DNA of 11,456 nucleotides from Kiloniellales bacterium (GTDB lineage: Bacteria; Pseudomonadota; Alphaproteobacteria; Kiloniellales; JAKSDN01). The stretch lies in contig JAKSDN010000354.1 of assembly GCA_022360075.1 (NCBI GenBank), positions 1-11,456 of the forward strand, in the 5' to 3' direction. Shown in pieces: positions 1-6,817 of the stretch (the stretch's first letter is position 1; each line of letters begins with the position of its first letter). Below the pieces are notes generated by a model. That model searched no databases, had not been told where the DNA came from, and saw nothing but the letters and a program-made list of their open reading frames with translations. Both the position numbers and the translations under genes were made by a program.

Positions 1-746
1 CCGAAGAGGCACAAGACGAGGAGCTTTCGGCAGAGGCGGGCGACGGCGACGAAGAGCAGCCCAAGGGCCGGCGGCGCCGGGGCAAGCGCGGCGGCCGGCG
101 GCGCTCCCGCCGGCGCAAGGACCTGGCCGGCGAAGAGACCTTGGACGGCGAGGCCCCCGAGCAGGACGGCGACGAGGGCGAGCCGGCGGAAGATGCCGCT
201 GAATCCGAATCCGGAGAGGAAGCCTCCTCGCAGGCCGGTTCCGCTGCCGATGGCGAGACGCCTGGGGACGAAGCGGCGGCCGCAGCCGAGGACAAGCCGA
301 AGCCGAAACGCCGCTCCCGCCGGCGCAGCGCATCTTCCGGCCGCAAACGAGCCTCGGCCGGACCGGATGAGCCGACGGAGGTCCCTGCCGGCGACAATAG
401 TGGTGAAGACGGATCCGCCGAGGCCGCCAGCGCAGCGCAGCCCGAGCGCAAGACGCGTCGGCGCTCGAGCGCTTCGCGATCGCGGCGCGCCGAGCCTAAA
501 GCGGGCAGCGCCGAAAATCCCAAGGCCGGACCCGCGGAGGCCGAACCAAGTCCCACGAATTCAGAGCCGGTAGCGATCGATTTCGGAAGCGCGGCGCCTG
601 AGTCTCGGCCGGTTGCGGCATCCGGCGAGAGCGATGGCACGCCGGACTACCAGGCGCCGAAGCCGGCCGCCGAGCCCGCCGCAAGCCCGAGCGAGAGCGA
701 AGCCGACAGGCCCAAACGCAAGGGCTGGTGGAGCCGCTTCATCTGA
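1..746 (+). CDS. rne: Ribonuclease E, C-terminal tail (partial, 5' end outside window)
   Basis: The frame is open from base 3 to the TGA at 744-746, giving 247 visible residues with no start codon that needs to be invoked. It is low-complexity and highly charged. Arg/Lys-rich blocks (visible residues about 21-39, 98-116 and 148-162) alternate with Glu/Asp/Ala/Ser stretches, as in the disordered scaffold half of RNase E, where basic patches bind RNA. The protein ends KRKGWWSRFI, with Trp at visible residues 242 and 243. In Caulobacter RNase E a similar C-terminal GWW peptide docks polynucleotide phosphorylase (established knowledge), so this end is probably the PNPase anchor of the degradosome. 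The catalytic S1/RNase H-like/DNase I-like half lies upstream of the window, so the identification rests on the tail alone. Ribonuclease G is less likely because it lacks such a tail. The gene is convergent with the aminotransferase gene, only 10 bases away, and no terminator hairpin is visible between them. Confidence 0.85.
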   Translation, partial: EEAQDEELSAEAGDGDEEQPKGRRRRGKRGGRRRSRRRKDLAGEETLDGEAPEQDGDEGEPAEDAAESESGEEASSQAGSAADGETPGDEAAAAAEDKPKPKRRSRRRSASSGRKRASAGPDEPTEVPAGDNSGEDGSAEAASAAQPERKTRRRSSASRSRRAEPKAGSAENPKAGPAEAEPSPTNSEPVAIDFGSAAPESRPVAASGESDGTPDYQAPKPAAEPAASPSESEADRPKRKGWWSRFI

Positions 747-756
747 CGCCGACGCC

Positions 757-1908
757 TTAGCGGGCCAGCCAGTCCTTGAGGCGTGTCGCCGCCTCCGCGA
801 TCTCGGCCTCGGCGCCGGCGAAGGAAAAGCGCACGAAGCGGTGGCCGCGCTCCGGGTCGAAGTCGACGCCGGGGGTGATCGCCACGTTGGTCTCGGCCAG
901 CATGCGCCGGCAGAAGTCCTGGCTATCGTTGGTCAGGCGGCCGACATCGGCATAGACGTAGAAGGCCCCGTCGGCGGGCGCCAAGCGGTCGAAGCCAGCC
1001 TCCGGCAATTCCCGAAGCAGGAGCGCGCGGTTTCGGGCGTAGACGGCGACATGGCCGTCCAGCTCCGCTTCGCAGTCGAAGGCAGCAATTGCCGCCACCT
1101 GCGACAGCGACGGCGCCGAGATGAAGAGGTTCTGCGCCAGGCGCTCCACGGCCCGCGACAGGCTCTCCGGCAGCACCATCCAGCCCAAGCGCCAGCCGGT
1201 CATCGAGAAGTACTTCGAGAAGCTGTTGATGACGATGGCCTCGGCCGACAGCTCCAATGCCGAAACCGGCGCCATGCCGTAGCTGATGCCGTGATAGATC
1301 TCGTCGGAGATCACGCGGATCCCGCGCTCTTCGCAGTAGCCGATCAGCCGCGCGAAGGCCTCGCGGTCGAGCATCGTGCCGGTCGGGTTCGAAGGCGAGG
1401 CCACGATCAGGCCGTCCAACCTCCCCTCGACCCGGTCCAGGGCCTCGGGCGTCGGCTGAAAGCGCTCTTCCGGACCGACCGGCAGCAGGACCGGCTCGTT
1501 GCCGATCGCCGAAAGGATGTTGCGATAGCAGGGATAGCCGGGCGCCGCCAGGGCCACCCGGTCCCCGGGGTCGAAGGCGGCGAGAAAGCTCAGCAGGAAG
1601 CCGCCGGAGGAGCCGGGCGTCACCATGACCCGTTCGGCGTCGACCTCGACCCCGTAGCGCTCGCGATAGTGCTCGACGATCCTTTGGCGCAGCGGTGGGA
1701 TGCCGATCGCATCGGTGTAGCCCAAACGCTCCTGATCCAGGGCCTTCTTGGCGGCCTCGCGCACCGCCTTCGGGGCCGGCGTGCCCGGCTGGCCGACCTC
1801 GAGGTGCAGCACGCTCTCCCCGGCCGCGGCCCGCTCGTGAGCGACGCGCATGACGTCCATGACGATGAAGGGCGAGATCTCGCCGCGACGGGCCAGCTTG
1901 AGCGCCAT
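757..1908 (-). CDS. Class I/II PLP-dependent aminotransferase (AspC-like fold), 383 aa
   Basis: Fold-type I aminotransferase that uses pyridoxal phosphate to move an amino group between an amino acid and a 2-oxo acid in the cytoplasm. Visible motifs are the SNPTGT loop (Asn174), SDEIYHG (Asp202 pairing with the PLP ring nitrogen, Tyr205), NSFSKYFSMTGWR with the Schiff-base Lys232 and phosphate-contacting Arg240, and the C-terminal carboxylate-binding Arg360 in RFVRFSF. The length of 383 residues is normal for the aspartate/aromatic aminotransferase group, but substrate choice cannot be read from sequence. I start it at the ATG at 1908 because family homology begins a few residues later; the open frame extending further upstream is antisense noise inside the preceding gene. 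The ATG lies 11 bases after the stop of the GGT-like gene, so the two are very likely cotranscribed. The Shine-Dalgarno sequence is weak, which suggests translational coupling. Confidence 0.93.
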   Translation of the reverse strand: MALKLARRGEISPFIVMDVMRVAHERAAAGESVLHLEVGQPGTPAPKAVREAAKKALDQERLGYTDAIGIPPLRQRIVEHYRERYGVEVDAERVMVTPGSSGGFLLSFLAAFDPGDRVALAAPGYPCYRNILSAIGNEPVLLPVGPEERFQPTPEALDRVEGRLDGLIVASPSNPTGTMLDREAFARLIGYCEERGIRVISDEIYHGISYGMAPVSALELSAEAIVINSFSKYFSMTGWRLGWMVLPESLSRAVERLAQNLFISAPSLSQVAAIAAFDCEAELDGHVAVYARNRALLLRELPEAGFDRLAPADGAFYVYADVGRLTNDSQDFCRRMLAETNVAITPGVDFDPERGHRFVRFSFAGAEAEIAEAATRLKDWLAR

Positions 1909-1919
1909 CTCGCGGGCCG

Positions 1920-3539
1920 TTAGCGCGCCAGGCTGCCCAGACCGGCGCCCCGAGGGTCGCTCGCGGCCTGACAGCTCTGAAAGCCGTCGCGGACACCGTC
2001 CGGACAGGAAACCGCATTCACGCGGCCCAACGACTCCACCGCCTCCAGCGCATGGCCCCGCGCCTCCAGGCCCGACAGGACCTCGCGCCGCATACCTTTC
2101 TCGTAGAAGGCCTTGTCGGGCCGGGCGGCGTGATGAATGCGCGCGGCGCGGATCGCCAGATCGAGATCGTTTTCCTCCTCGAGAGCGCCCAGCATGACCG
2201 TGACCATCGAGCTCGCCGCGGCCACGCCGCCGGAGGCCGCGGCGGCGAAGCGGAGATCGCCGTTGGGCGGGTTCCCGACGACCACCGCCGTCGGGGAGAT
2301 GAAGCTGTCGCGCCGCGGCGTCGGCGGTCCGGCCAGGATCAGGCCCGTGCCTTCGGCCACCTGCCCGCTGCCGAACAGGCCATTCAGGGTGAAGCTGCAA
2401 GCCACGGCATTGCCGAAGCGGTCGGCCACGACAAAGCCCGAGCCGGCGGCCGCCTCCTGCGGCGGCTCCGGGGTTCCGGCAGGCAAGACGACAGGCTGGT
2501 GGCGCTCCGGATCGTAGTCCTGCATGAGCGCTTCGAGGCGCTCTTCGTCGACGAGCTTCGCCGCGCTCTCGGCATCCAACGTCGTATCGATCCAAGTGGC
2601 CCGGTCGGCGAAGGCTCGCTGCGCCGCCTCGAGGAAGAGATGGGAGCGCTCGACGATCTCCTGGCCGCCGTAGCTCTCGACCTCCGTCAAGATCTGCCAG
2701 ATCAGCGCCGCGACGGTCCCATTGGCGGCCGGCGGCGGCGGAAAATAGGCGATGTCGCCGCCGCCGATTTCGATCTCGATCGCCTGCGTCAAGCTGGGCA
2801 GGCCGTCGCGCAGCTCTTCGACGGTGACCGGGAGGCCCGCCGCGGCGGTCAGCGCGGCGTAGCGCGCGGCGAAATCGCCGCGGTAGAGATAGCCGGCGCT
2901 ATCCATGCGGATGCCGCTCAGCACGCTCGCGAGCTCGGGCTGAACGATCTGATCGCCCTCGCCGGCCAACACGCCGCTCTCGTTGGCGAACAAACGCGCC
3001 AAGGCGGGGCGCCGGCTGATCTGGCCGGCCGCGGCGGCGAGATCGCGCGCGAAGGCGCGGCTCACACGGTGGCCGAAGCGCGCCAGGTTCTCCGCGGGAC
3101 GCAGGAGCTCGCCCCAGCGCGCGATGCCCTGGCGCGCGTGCAGGGCCGCCATGGCCCGCGCGCCCAGCGGCACGACTCCCCCCGCCTCGTTGACGCCGGG
3201 GCGGAACACCAGGGCCTCGCCGCTTTGGTCGCCGTTGTCGAAGACCACGCAGGCGCCGCCGCTGCCGATGCCGGCGCGCGACGGCAGGGTCACCGCCATG
3301 GTGAAGAACATCGCGACGGCCGCATCGGCGGCGTTGCCGCCGCCGACAAGAACGTCGCGCCCCACCACCGCCGCGCGCGGCTCGTCGGCGGCCACTAGCC
3401 CGGAAAAGTCCCCGATGACCTCCTGCGGCACGACCTCGTCGTCGCCGCCGCAGCCGGCCAGCAAGCCCGCTGCCAGGAAGCCGCAGAGCAGAGGCCGAGA
3501 TCCAAGCCGTCGCCCCGACTTGCGTTGAACTCCAAGCAT
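1920..3539 (-). CDS. Gamma-glutamyltransferase-like lipoprotein with an altered active site, 539 aa
   Basis: The N-terminus is basic, then hydrophobic, then LLAGC with the lipobox Cys30, so it is a predicted lipoprotein acting in the periplasm. The rest follows the gamma-glutamyltransferase (Ntn hydrolase, PF01019-type) fold. It has GGGNAADAAVA at 66-76, GIGSGG at 90-95, Arg113 in VFRPG (matching the glutamate-carboxylate Arg of E. coli GGT), GNAVACSFTLNGLFGSG at 376-392, SFISPT at 412-417, SGG at 436-438 and ASDPRG near the end. From memory of E. coli GGT, the autoprocessing site TTHYS aligns with GSGFV at 366-370. The nucleophilic Thr would then be Gly366, with Ser367 next to it. The Asp that binds the substrate amino group also has no counterpart in the LAGPPTP stretch. 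Two C-terminal cysteines (512 and 523) could form a disulfide. The fold call is firm; classical GGT activity is doubtful. The start ATG has AAGG upstream and the gene leads the operon with the aminotransferase. Confidence 0.85.
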   Translation of the reverse strand: MLGVQRKSGRRLGSRPLLCGFLAAGLLAGCGGDDEVVPQEVIGDFSGLVAADEPRAAVVGRDVLVGGGNAADAAVAMFFTMAVTLPSRAGIGSGGACVVFDNGDQSGEALVFRPGVNEAGGVVPLGARAMAALHARQGIARWGELLRPAENLARFGHRVSRAFARDLAAAAGQISRRPALARLFANESGVLAGEGDQIVQPELASVLSGIRMDSAGYLYRGDFAARYAALTAAAGLPVTVEELRDGLPSLTQAIEIEIGGGDIAYFPPPPAANGTVAALIWQILTEVESYGGQEIVERSHLFLEAAQRAFADRATWIDTTLDAESAAKLVDEERLEALMQDYDPERHQPVVLPAGTPEPPQEAAAGSGFVVADRFGNAVACSFTLNGLFGSGQVAEGTGLILAGPPTPRRDSFISPTAVVVGNPPNGDLRFAAAASGGVAAASSMVTVMLGALEEENDLDLAIRAARIHHAARPDKAFYEKGMRREVLSGLEARGHALEAVESLGRVNAVSCPDGVRDGFQSCQAASDPRGAGLGSLAR

Positions 3540-3561
3540 CCGTTGGCTACCTTGATGATAG
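3525..3561 (+). promoter_or_regulatory. Candidate promoter of the M48 gene, in a 22-base divergent spacer
   Basis: TTGAAC at 3525-3530 and TACCTT at 3548-3553 are spaced by 17 bases and form a weak sigma-70-like pair. Transcription would begin at or just before the ATG at 3562. No Shine-Dalgarno sequence is visible before that ATG, which fits a leaderless or nearly leaderless message. The -35 box lies inside the first codons of the opposing lipoprotein gene. Read by eye only. Confidence 0.3.
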
Positions 3562-3583
3562 ATGTTCGGGATCAGGAAAGAAC
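3555..3583 (-). promoter_or_regulatory. Candidate promoter of the GGT-like/aminotransferase operon
   Basis: On the minus strand TATCAT (complement of 3555-3560) matches five of six bases of a -10 box. The region 16-17 bases upstream reads TTCTTT or GTTCTT, a poor -35. Transcription would start about 10 bases before the ATG at 3539, leaving AAGG as the ribosome site. The -35 region sits inside the first codons of the M48 gene, so the two promoters overlap and may compete. Confidence 0.3.
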
Positions 3584-4938
3584 GGCGTCACCCGGCCCTC
3601 CTGGCGGGCTTTGTTCTGCTGGTCGCGGCAGTATGCTGGACGATTCCGCTGGAAGCCAAGGACCGCAGGTTCATCCGCGATGCGGAGATCGAAAATATCA
3701 TCCGCGCCTATGCGACGCCACTGTTCCAGGCCGCCGGGCTCAATCCGCAAGCCGTCGACGTCTATCTGATCGACGATCCGTCCCTCAACGCTTTTGTCGC
3801 CGGCGGCCAGAACCTCTTCATCCATACCGGCCTGATCGCCGCAAGCGATGATCCCTCTCAGGTGATCGGAGTGATCGCCCACGAGACCGGACATATCGCC
3901 GGTGGCCATGTCGCCAGCCGCACCGGCGAGTTCCAGGACGCCAGCAAAGGCGTCTGGGCGACCTACGTGCTGGGCCTGGGCGCGGCTCTGGCGACCGGCC
4001 AGCCGGGCCTGGCGGCCGCGATCATCTCGGGCGGCCAGGACATCCTGCTGAAGGACCTGCTGTCCTATACGCGCAGTCAGGAGCAGGCGGCCGACCAGGC
4101 GGCGGTGCGCTTCCTCAATGCGACGGGCCAATCGCCGCGCGGCCTGCTGGAGTTCATGCGCAAGCTGGGCGGCCAGGAGATCTTTCTGGCCACCAACCAG
4201 GACCCCTATCTGCGGACCCACCCGCTGACCCGCGACCGGATCAACTTCCTGGAAGAGCAGGTCAGCCGATCGCGCTATGCCGACGTGCCCTCGCGCCCGG
4301 AATTCGTGACGATGCATCGCCGCATGCGGGCCAAGCTGGTGGGCTTCCTCGACCCGATCAACCGCGTCTTCCGCAGCTATCCGGAGAGCGACGATAGCCT
4401 CGAGTCCCGCTACGCCAGGGCGATTGCGCATTTCAGGCGGCCCGAGCTCGACCGGGCCCTGCCGTTGGTCGACAGCCTGATCGCCGAAGCCCCCAACGAC
4501 CCCTATTTCCACGAGCTCAAGGGTCAAATTCTGTTCGAGAACGGCCGAATCGCCGAAGCCCTCCCGCCCTATGAGGCCGCGGTCGCCCTGCTCCCCGACT
4601 CGCCGCAGCTCACGCTCGCACTGGCGCGCGTGCAGATCGAGCTCAACGACCCGCAGCTCGACGAGAGCGCGCTCAAGAACCTGCGCTCAACCCTGCAGCG
4701 CGAGCCGAACAACCCCTCGGCCTGGCGCCTCTCGGCGGTCGCCTACGGCCGCCAGGGCAATCAGGGCATGACCTCGCTGTCCCTGGCCGAGGAGGCCCTC
4801 GCACGGCGGCAGCTCCGCGACGCCGAGCAGCAGGCCCGGCGGGCGCAGGAGCTCCTGCCCTCGGGCTCCCCGGGCTGGCTCAGGGCCCAGGACCTGGAAA
4901 CCGTCGCCGCCCAGCGGCGCGCCAAGAGCGAGCGGTAA
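3562..4938 (+). CDS. Exported M48 metalloprotease with C-terminal TPR region (BepA/YfgC-like), 458 aa
   Basis: Zinc protease of the periplasm. Residues 1-33 form a signal peptide (basic start, hydrophobic core about 11-28, likely cut near LEA/KD). The catalytic HETGH motif is at 107-111 (His107, Glu108, His111). The third zinc ligand is probably Glu174 in SQEQAAD, with Asp178 following. THPLTRDR at 219-226 matches the conserved His/Arg segment of BepA-type enzymes. From about 280 to 430 the sequence is helical with TPR-like repeats (for example 314-345 and 345-380), as in E. coli BepA, which degrades or helps assemble stalled outer-membrane proteins around LptD and BamA. The length of 458 is close to BepA at 487. 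The exact substrate is inferred from the family. The start at 3562 is supported because it gives a complete signal peptide, although no ribosome site precedes it. The DsbA-like gene follows 129 bases downstream. Confidence 0.92.
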   Translation: MFGIRKERRHPALLAGFVLLVAAVCWTIPLEAKDRRFIRDAEIENIIRAYATPLFQAAGLNPQAVDVYLIDDPSLNAFVAGGQNLFIHTGLIAASDDPSQVIGVIAHETGHIAGGHVASRTGEFQDASKGVWATYVLGLGAALATGQPGLAAAIISGGQDILLKDLLSYTRSQEQAADQAAVRFLNATGQSPRGLLEFMRKLGGQEIFLATNQDPYLRTHPLTRDRINFLEEQVSRSRYADVPSRPEFVTMHRRMRAKLVGFLDPINRVFRSYPESDDSLESRYARAIAHFRRPELDRALPLVDSLIAEAPNDPYFHELKGQILFENGRIAEALPPYEAAVALLPDSPQLTLALARVQIELNDPQLDESALKNLRSTLQREPNNPSAWRLSAVAYGRQGNQGMTSLSLAEEALARRQLRDAEQQARRAQELLPSGSPGWLRAQDLETVAAQRRAKSER

Positions 4939-4952
4939 TGCGACTGTGACTT

Positions 4953-4972
4953 GCCGCCGGCTCGGTGGCGGC
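4953..4972 (+). terminator. Possible weak terminator hairpin after the M48 gene
   Basis: GCCGCC at 4953-4958 pairs with GGCGGC at 4967-4972 around an 8-base loop, 15 bases after the M48 stop. Only TT and a mixed tract follow, so Rho-independent termination would be inefficient at best. The hairpin lies just before a candidate promoter for the next gene. Confidence 0.3.
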
Positions 4973-4980
4973 TTACCACT

Positions 4981-5008
4981 GAGACAAGCGGGCGTTTCGA
5001 GGTATGAT
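4981..5008 (+). promoter_or_regulatory. Candidate sigma-70 promoter of the DsbA-like gene
   Basis: GAGACA at 4981-4986 and TATGAT at 5003-5008 are separated by 16 bases; the -10 box matches five of six consensus positions. A start near 5015 would leave a leader of about 50 bases before the ATG at 5068. Visual call only. Confidence 0.45.
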
Positions 5009-5050
5009 CGCTGTTTCGGCCCGAGAGATTGAACGACCAAAGGGCCTTGC

Positions 5051-5059
5051 GAGGAAAGG
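5051..5059 (+). promoter_or_regulatory. Strong ribosome binding site that fixes the DsbA-like start
   Basis: GAGGAAAGG ends 8 bases before the ATG at 5068. It selects that ATG over the in-frame TTG at 5029 and GTG at 5059, and gives a clean signal peptide. Confidence 0.75.
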
Positions 5060-5067
5060 TGTGGATC

Positions 5068-5832
5068 ATGGCTGACTGGCTGGCGAAGCACGCGCTTGGC
5101 CTGGTGATGCTCTCGCTGACGATCGGCCTCGCGCCGGCGGTCTCATCGGCCGACGACGCCCTCACGGCCGAGCAGGACGCAGCGGTGCGCGAGATCATCC
5201 ACGACTACCTGCTGAGCAACCCCGAGGTGCTGGTCGAGGCCCTGCGGGTCTACGAGCGGCGCCAGAAAGACCAGGTCGCGGCGCGCCAGCGCGAAGCGAT
5301 CCTGGCCAATCTCGAAGGCCTGGCAGACGATCCGCTGGCGCCGGTGCTCGGCAACCCCGAAGGCGATGTCCTGGTCGTCGAGTTCTTCGACTACCGCTGC
5401 CCCTACTGCCGTCAGGTCGCCGGCAAGCTGCGCGACGCCGTCGAGGCCGACGGCAACATCAAGCTGATCATGAAGGAGTTCCCAATCCTCGGGCCCGAAT
5501 CGCTGCACGCCGCCCGGGTCGCGCTCGCCGCCGACATGCAGGGCATGTACGAGGAGCTGCACTTCGCCTTGATGGCGAGCTCGGGCAAGCTCGACGACAA
5601 GGCCGTCTTCGCGATCGCCGAGCAGACCGGCCTGGACATGGAGCGCCTGCGCAACGACATGCTGTCCGAGGAGATCGACGAGGCCTTGCGGCGGACCTAC
5701 GAGCTGGCCGAGGCCTTGGAGATTCGGGGCACGCCTGCCTTCGTGATCGGCAAGCAACTGGTCCCGGGCGCGCTCGAGCTGGAGGACTTCAAGGCCCTCG
5801 TCGCCGAGGCTCGCGCCGCCTCGAGGTCATAG
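5068..5832 (+). CDS. Exported DsbA/ScsC-family thiol-disulfide oxidoreductase, 254 aa
   Basis: Periplasmic thioredoxin-fold protein that makes or reshuffles disulfides. Residues 1-28 are a signal peptide (hydrophobic core about 8-24, likely cut after VSSA). Residues about 34-82 form a charged helical segment, AVREIIHDYLLSNPEVLVEA at its core, like the N-terminal oligomerisation arm of ScsC/Com1-type DsbA relatives. The catalytic CPYC is at 111-114 after VVEFFDYR, and the cis-proline loop is RGTPAF with Pro223. The arm suggests a dimeric or trimeric isomerase-like enzyme rather than a monomeric DsbA, but this is inference. The length fits the Com1/ScsC group. The upstream neighbour is a BepA-like protease; in E. 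coli BepA and Dsb enzymes both act on LptD maturation, so a shared envelope role is plausible. The gene appears to have its own promoter and a strong ribosome site. Confidence 0.92.
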   Translation: MADWLAKHALGLVMLSLTIGLAPAVSSADDALTAEQDAAVREIIHDYLLSNPEVLVEALRVYERRQKDQVAARQREAILANLEGLADDPLAPVLGNPEGDVLVVEFFDYRCPYCRQVAGKLRDAVEADGNIKLIMKEFPILGPESLHAARVALAADMQGMYEELHFALMASSGKLDDKAVFAIAEQTGLDMERLRNDMLSEEIDEALRRTYELAEALEIRGTPAFVIGKQLVPGALELEDFKALVAEARAASRS

Positions 5833-5837
5833 CTTCG

Positions 5838-5867
5838 TTGCAGCCACGACCGCGCCTGTGCTAACGC
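5838..5867 (+). promoter_or_regulatory. Candidate promoter of the aroQ-accB-accC operon
   Basis: TTGCAG at 5838-5843 and CTAACG/TAACGC at 5861-5867, preceded by TGTG, are spaced by 17-18 bases. The -35 is fair and the -10 is weak. It lies in the only non-coding gap (5833-5897) before aroQ. No hairpin with a T-tract is seen after the DsbA-like stop, so readthrough from upstream is also possible. Confidence 0.35.
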
Positions 5868-5887
5868 TTCTGGCGGTGGCGATTCGT

Positions 5888-5892
5888 GGAGG
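5888..5892 (+). promoter_or_regulatory. Ribosome binding site deciding the aroQ start
   Basis: GGAGG ends 5 bases before the GTG at 5898. It would lie inside the coding region if the upstream GTG at 5886 were used, so the 5898 start is preferred. Confidence 0.65.
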
Positions 5893-5897
5893 CGGGG

Positions 5898-6356
5898 GTG
5901 GCCCAGTCACCTAGGGTGTTGATTCTCAACGGCCCCAACTTGAATCTGCTTGGCACGCGCGAGCCCGAGACCTACGGCTCGACGACCCTTGCCGACATCG
6001 AGTCGGCTTGCCGCGCGCGGGGCGGAAAGCTCGGTTTGGAGGTCGAGTGCCGGCAATCGAACAGCGAAGGCCAGCTCGTCGACTGGATCCAGGAGTCGCG
6101 AAGCCAGCATGACGCGATCGTCATCAACCCGGGCGCCTACAGCCATACCTCGGTCGCGATCCTGGACGCCCTGCGCGCCGTGGGGCTGCCGGTGATCGAG
6201 GTGCACCTGTCGAACATCCACCAGCGTGAGAGCTTCCGCCACCACTCCTATGTCTCCCACGTGGCGCAAGGCGTGATCTGTGGATTCGGCGCGGGGGGAT
6301 ACGATCTCGCATTGCAGGCCGCCGCGGATCTGCTCATCAGCCAGCAGGAGGCGTGA
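5898..6356 (+). CDS. aroQ: Type II 3-dehydroquinate dehydratase, 152 aa
   Basis: Dehydrates 3-dehydroquinate to 3-dehydroshikimate in the shikimate pathway to aromatic amino acids; cytoplasmic, normally a dodecamer. The sequence opens with [16 protein letters not shown], the family signature. Expected active-site residues are present: lid Arg21 and Tyr26 (ETYGSTTL), Asn77 and His83 ([10 protein letters not shown]), Glu101 and His103 with the [17 protein letters not shown] block, and Arg114. The length of 152 residues is normal for type II enzymes. The GTG at 5898 is chosen for its GGAGG ribosome site and because homologues start just before the signature. The stop TGA shares its last base with the accB ATG (TGATG), so translation of the two is probably coupled. 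An aroQ-accB-accC cluster is common in proteobacteria. Confidence 0.97.
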   Translation: MAQSPRVLILNGPNLNLLGTREPETYGSTTLADIESACRARGGKLGLEVECRQSNSEGQLVDWIQESRSQHDAIVINPGAYSHTSVAILDALRAVGLPVIEVHLSNIHQRESFRHHSYVSHVAQGVICGFGAGGYDLALQAAADLLISQQEA

Positions 6357-6799
6357 TGCCCAAGTTCGGGCCCGACGAGGAGCTTGTGCGGCGTCTTTCC
6401 GCCCTGCTGAGCGAGACCGGTCTTTCGGAGATCGAATACGAAGCCAAGGGCGAGCGCATCAGGGTCGCCAAAGGCGGCGGCTTGACGACGAACAGCGCGG
6501 CCCCGGTGGCCACGCCGGCGCCGGACCGCCCGCCGGGCGAACGCGCGGAGGGCGAAGCGGTGCCGGCCGGCGCCGTGGTCGCGCCCATGGTCGGCACGGC
6601 CTATCTCGCAGCCGAGCCCGGCGCGCCGAGCTTCGTGTCGGTCGGCGACGAGGTGCGCGAAGGCCAGACCCTGCTGATCATTGAGGCGATGAAGGTCATG
6701 AACCAGATCCCGAGCCCCCGCAATGGCCGGGTCACCCGGGTCATGGTCGAAGACGGGCAGCCGGTCGAGTTCGGCGAGCCACTGCTGGTCATCGAATGA
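6356..6799 (+). CDS. accB: Biotin carboxyl carrier protein of acetyl-CoA carboxylase, 147 aa
   Basis: Carries the biotin that shuttles carboxyl groups from biotin carboxylase to the carboxyltransferase, the first committed step of fatty acid synthesis. The N-terminal region (about 1-42) is a helical and charged domain, followed by a Pro/Ala-rich linker at about 45-72. The biotinyl domain at about 73-147 has the EAMKVMNQI motif with the biotinylated Lys113, and the AGAVVAPMVGT entry strand. The length is near the 156 of E. coli AccB. The ATG at 6356 has AGGAGG five bases upstream and overlaps the aroQ stop; a GTG one codon earlier is a less likely start. The partner accC follows after 18 bases. 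Confidence 0.97.
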   Translation: MPKFGPDEELVRRLSALLSETGLSEIEYEAKGERIRVAKGGGLTTNSAAPVATPAPDRPPGERAEGEAVPAGAVVAPMVGTAYLAAEPGAPSFVSVGDEVREGQTLLIIEAMKVMNQIPSPRNGRVTRVMVEDGQPVEFGEPLLVIE

Positions 6800-6817
6800 G
6801 CGGCCGCTGACGCCCCC

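Noticed and set aside
60..500. Arg-rich repeated blocks as DNA tandem repeats
   Set aside because: The similarity is at the level of protein composition (Arg/Ser-rich patches in the RNase E tail); spacing and base sequence are irregular.
613..1923. 436-residue plus-strand open frame opposite the aminotransferase
   Set aside because: It is an antisense shadow produced by GC-rich codon bias. The opposite strand carries a complete aminotransferase with all catalytic motifs, while this frame has no recognisable domain and also overlaps the rne end.
1909..2595. N-terminal extension of the aminotransferase frame to 612 residues
   Set aside because: The added residues are Arg/Gly/Ala-rich noise within the coding region of the GGT-like gene; family homology begins at the ATG at 1908.
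2052..3398. 448-residue plus-strand open frame opposite the GGT-like gene
   Set aside because: Shadow of the GGT-like gene. Composition is typical of reversed GC-rich coding sequence and there are no motifs.
5029..5067. Upstream TTG start for the DsbA-like protein
   Set aside because: It would put the strong ribosome site inside the coding region and add 13 residues before a complete signal peptide.
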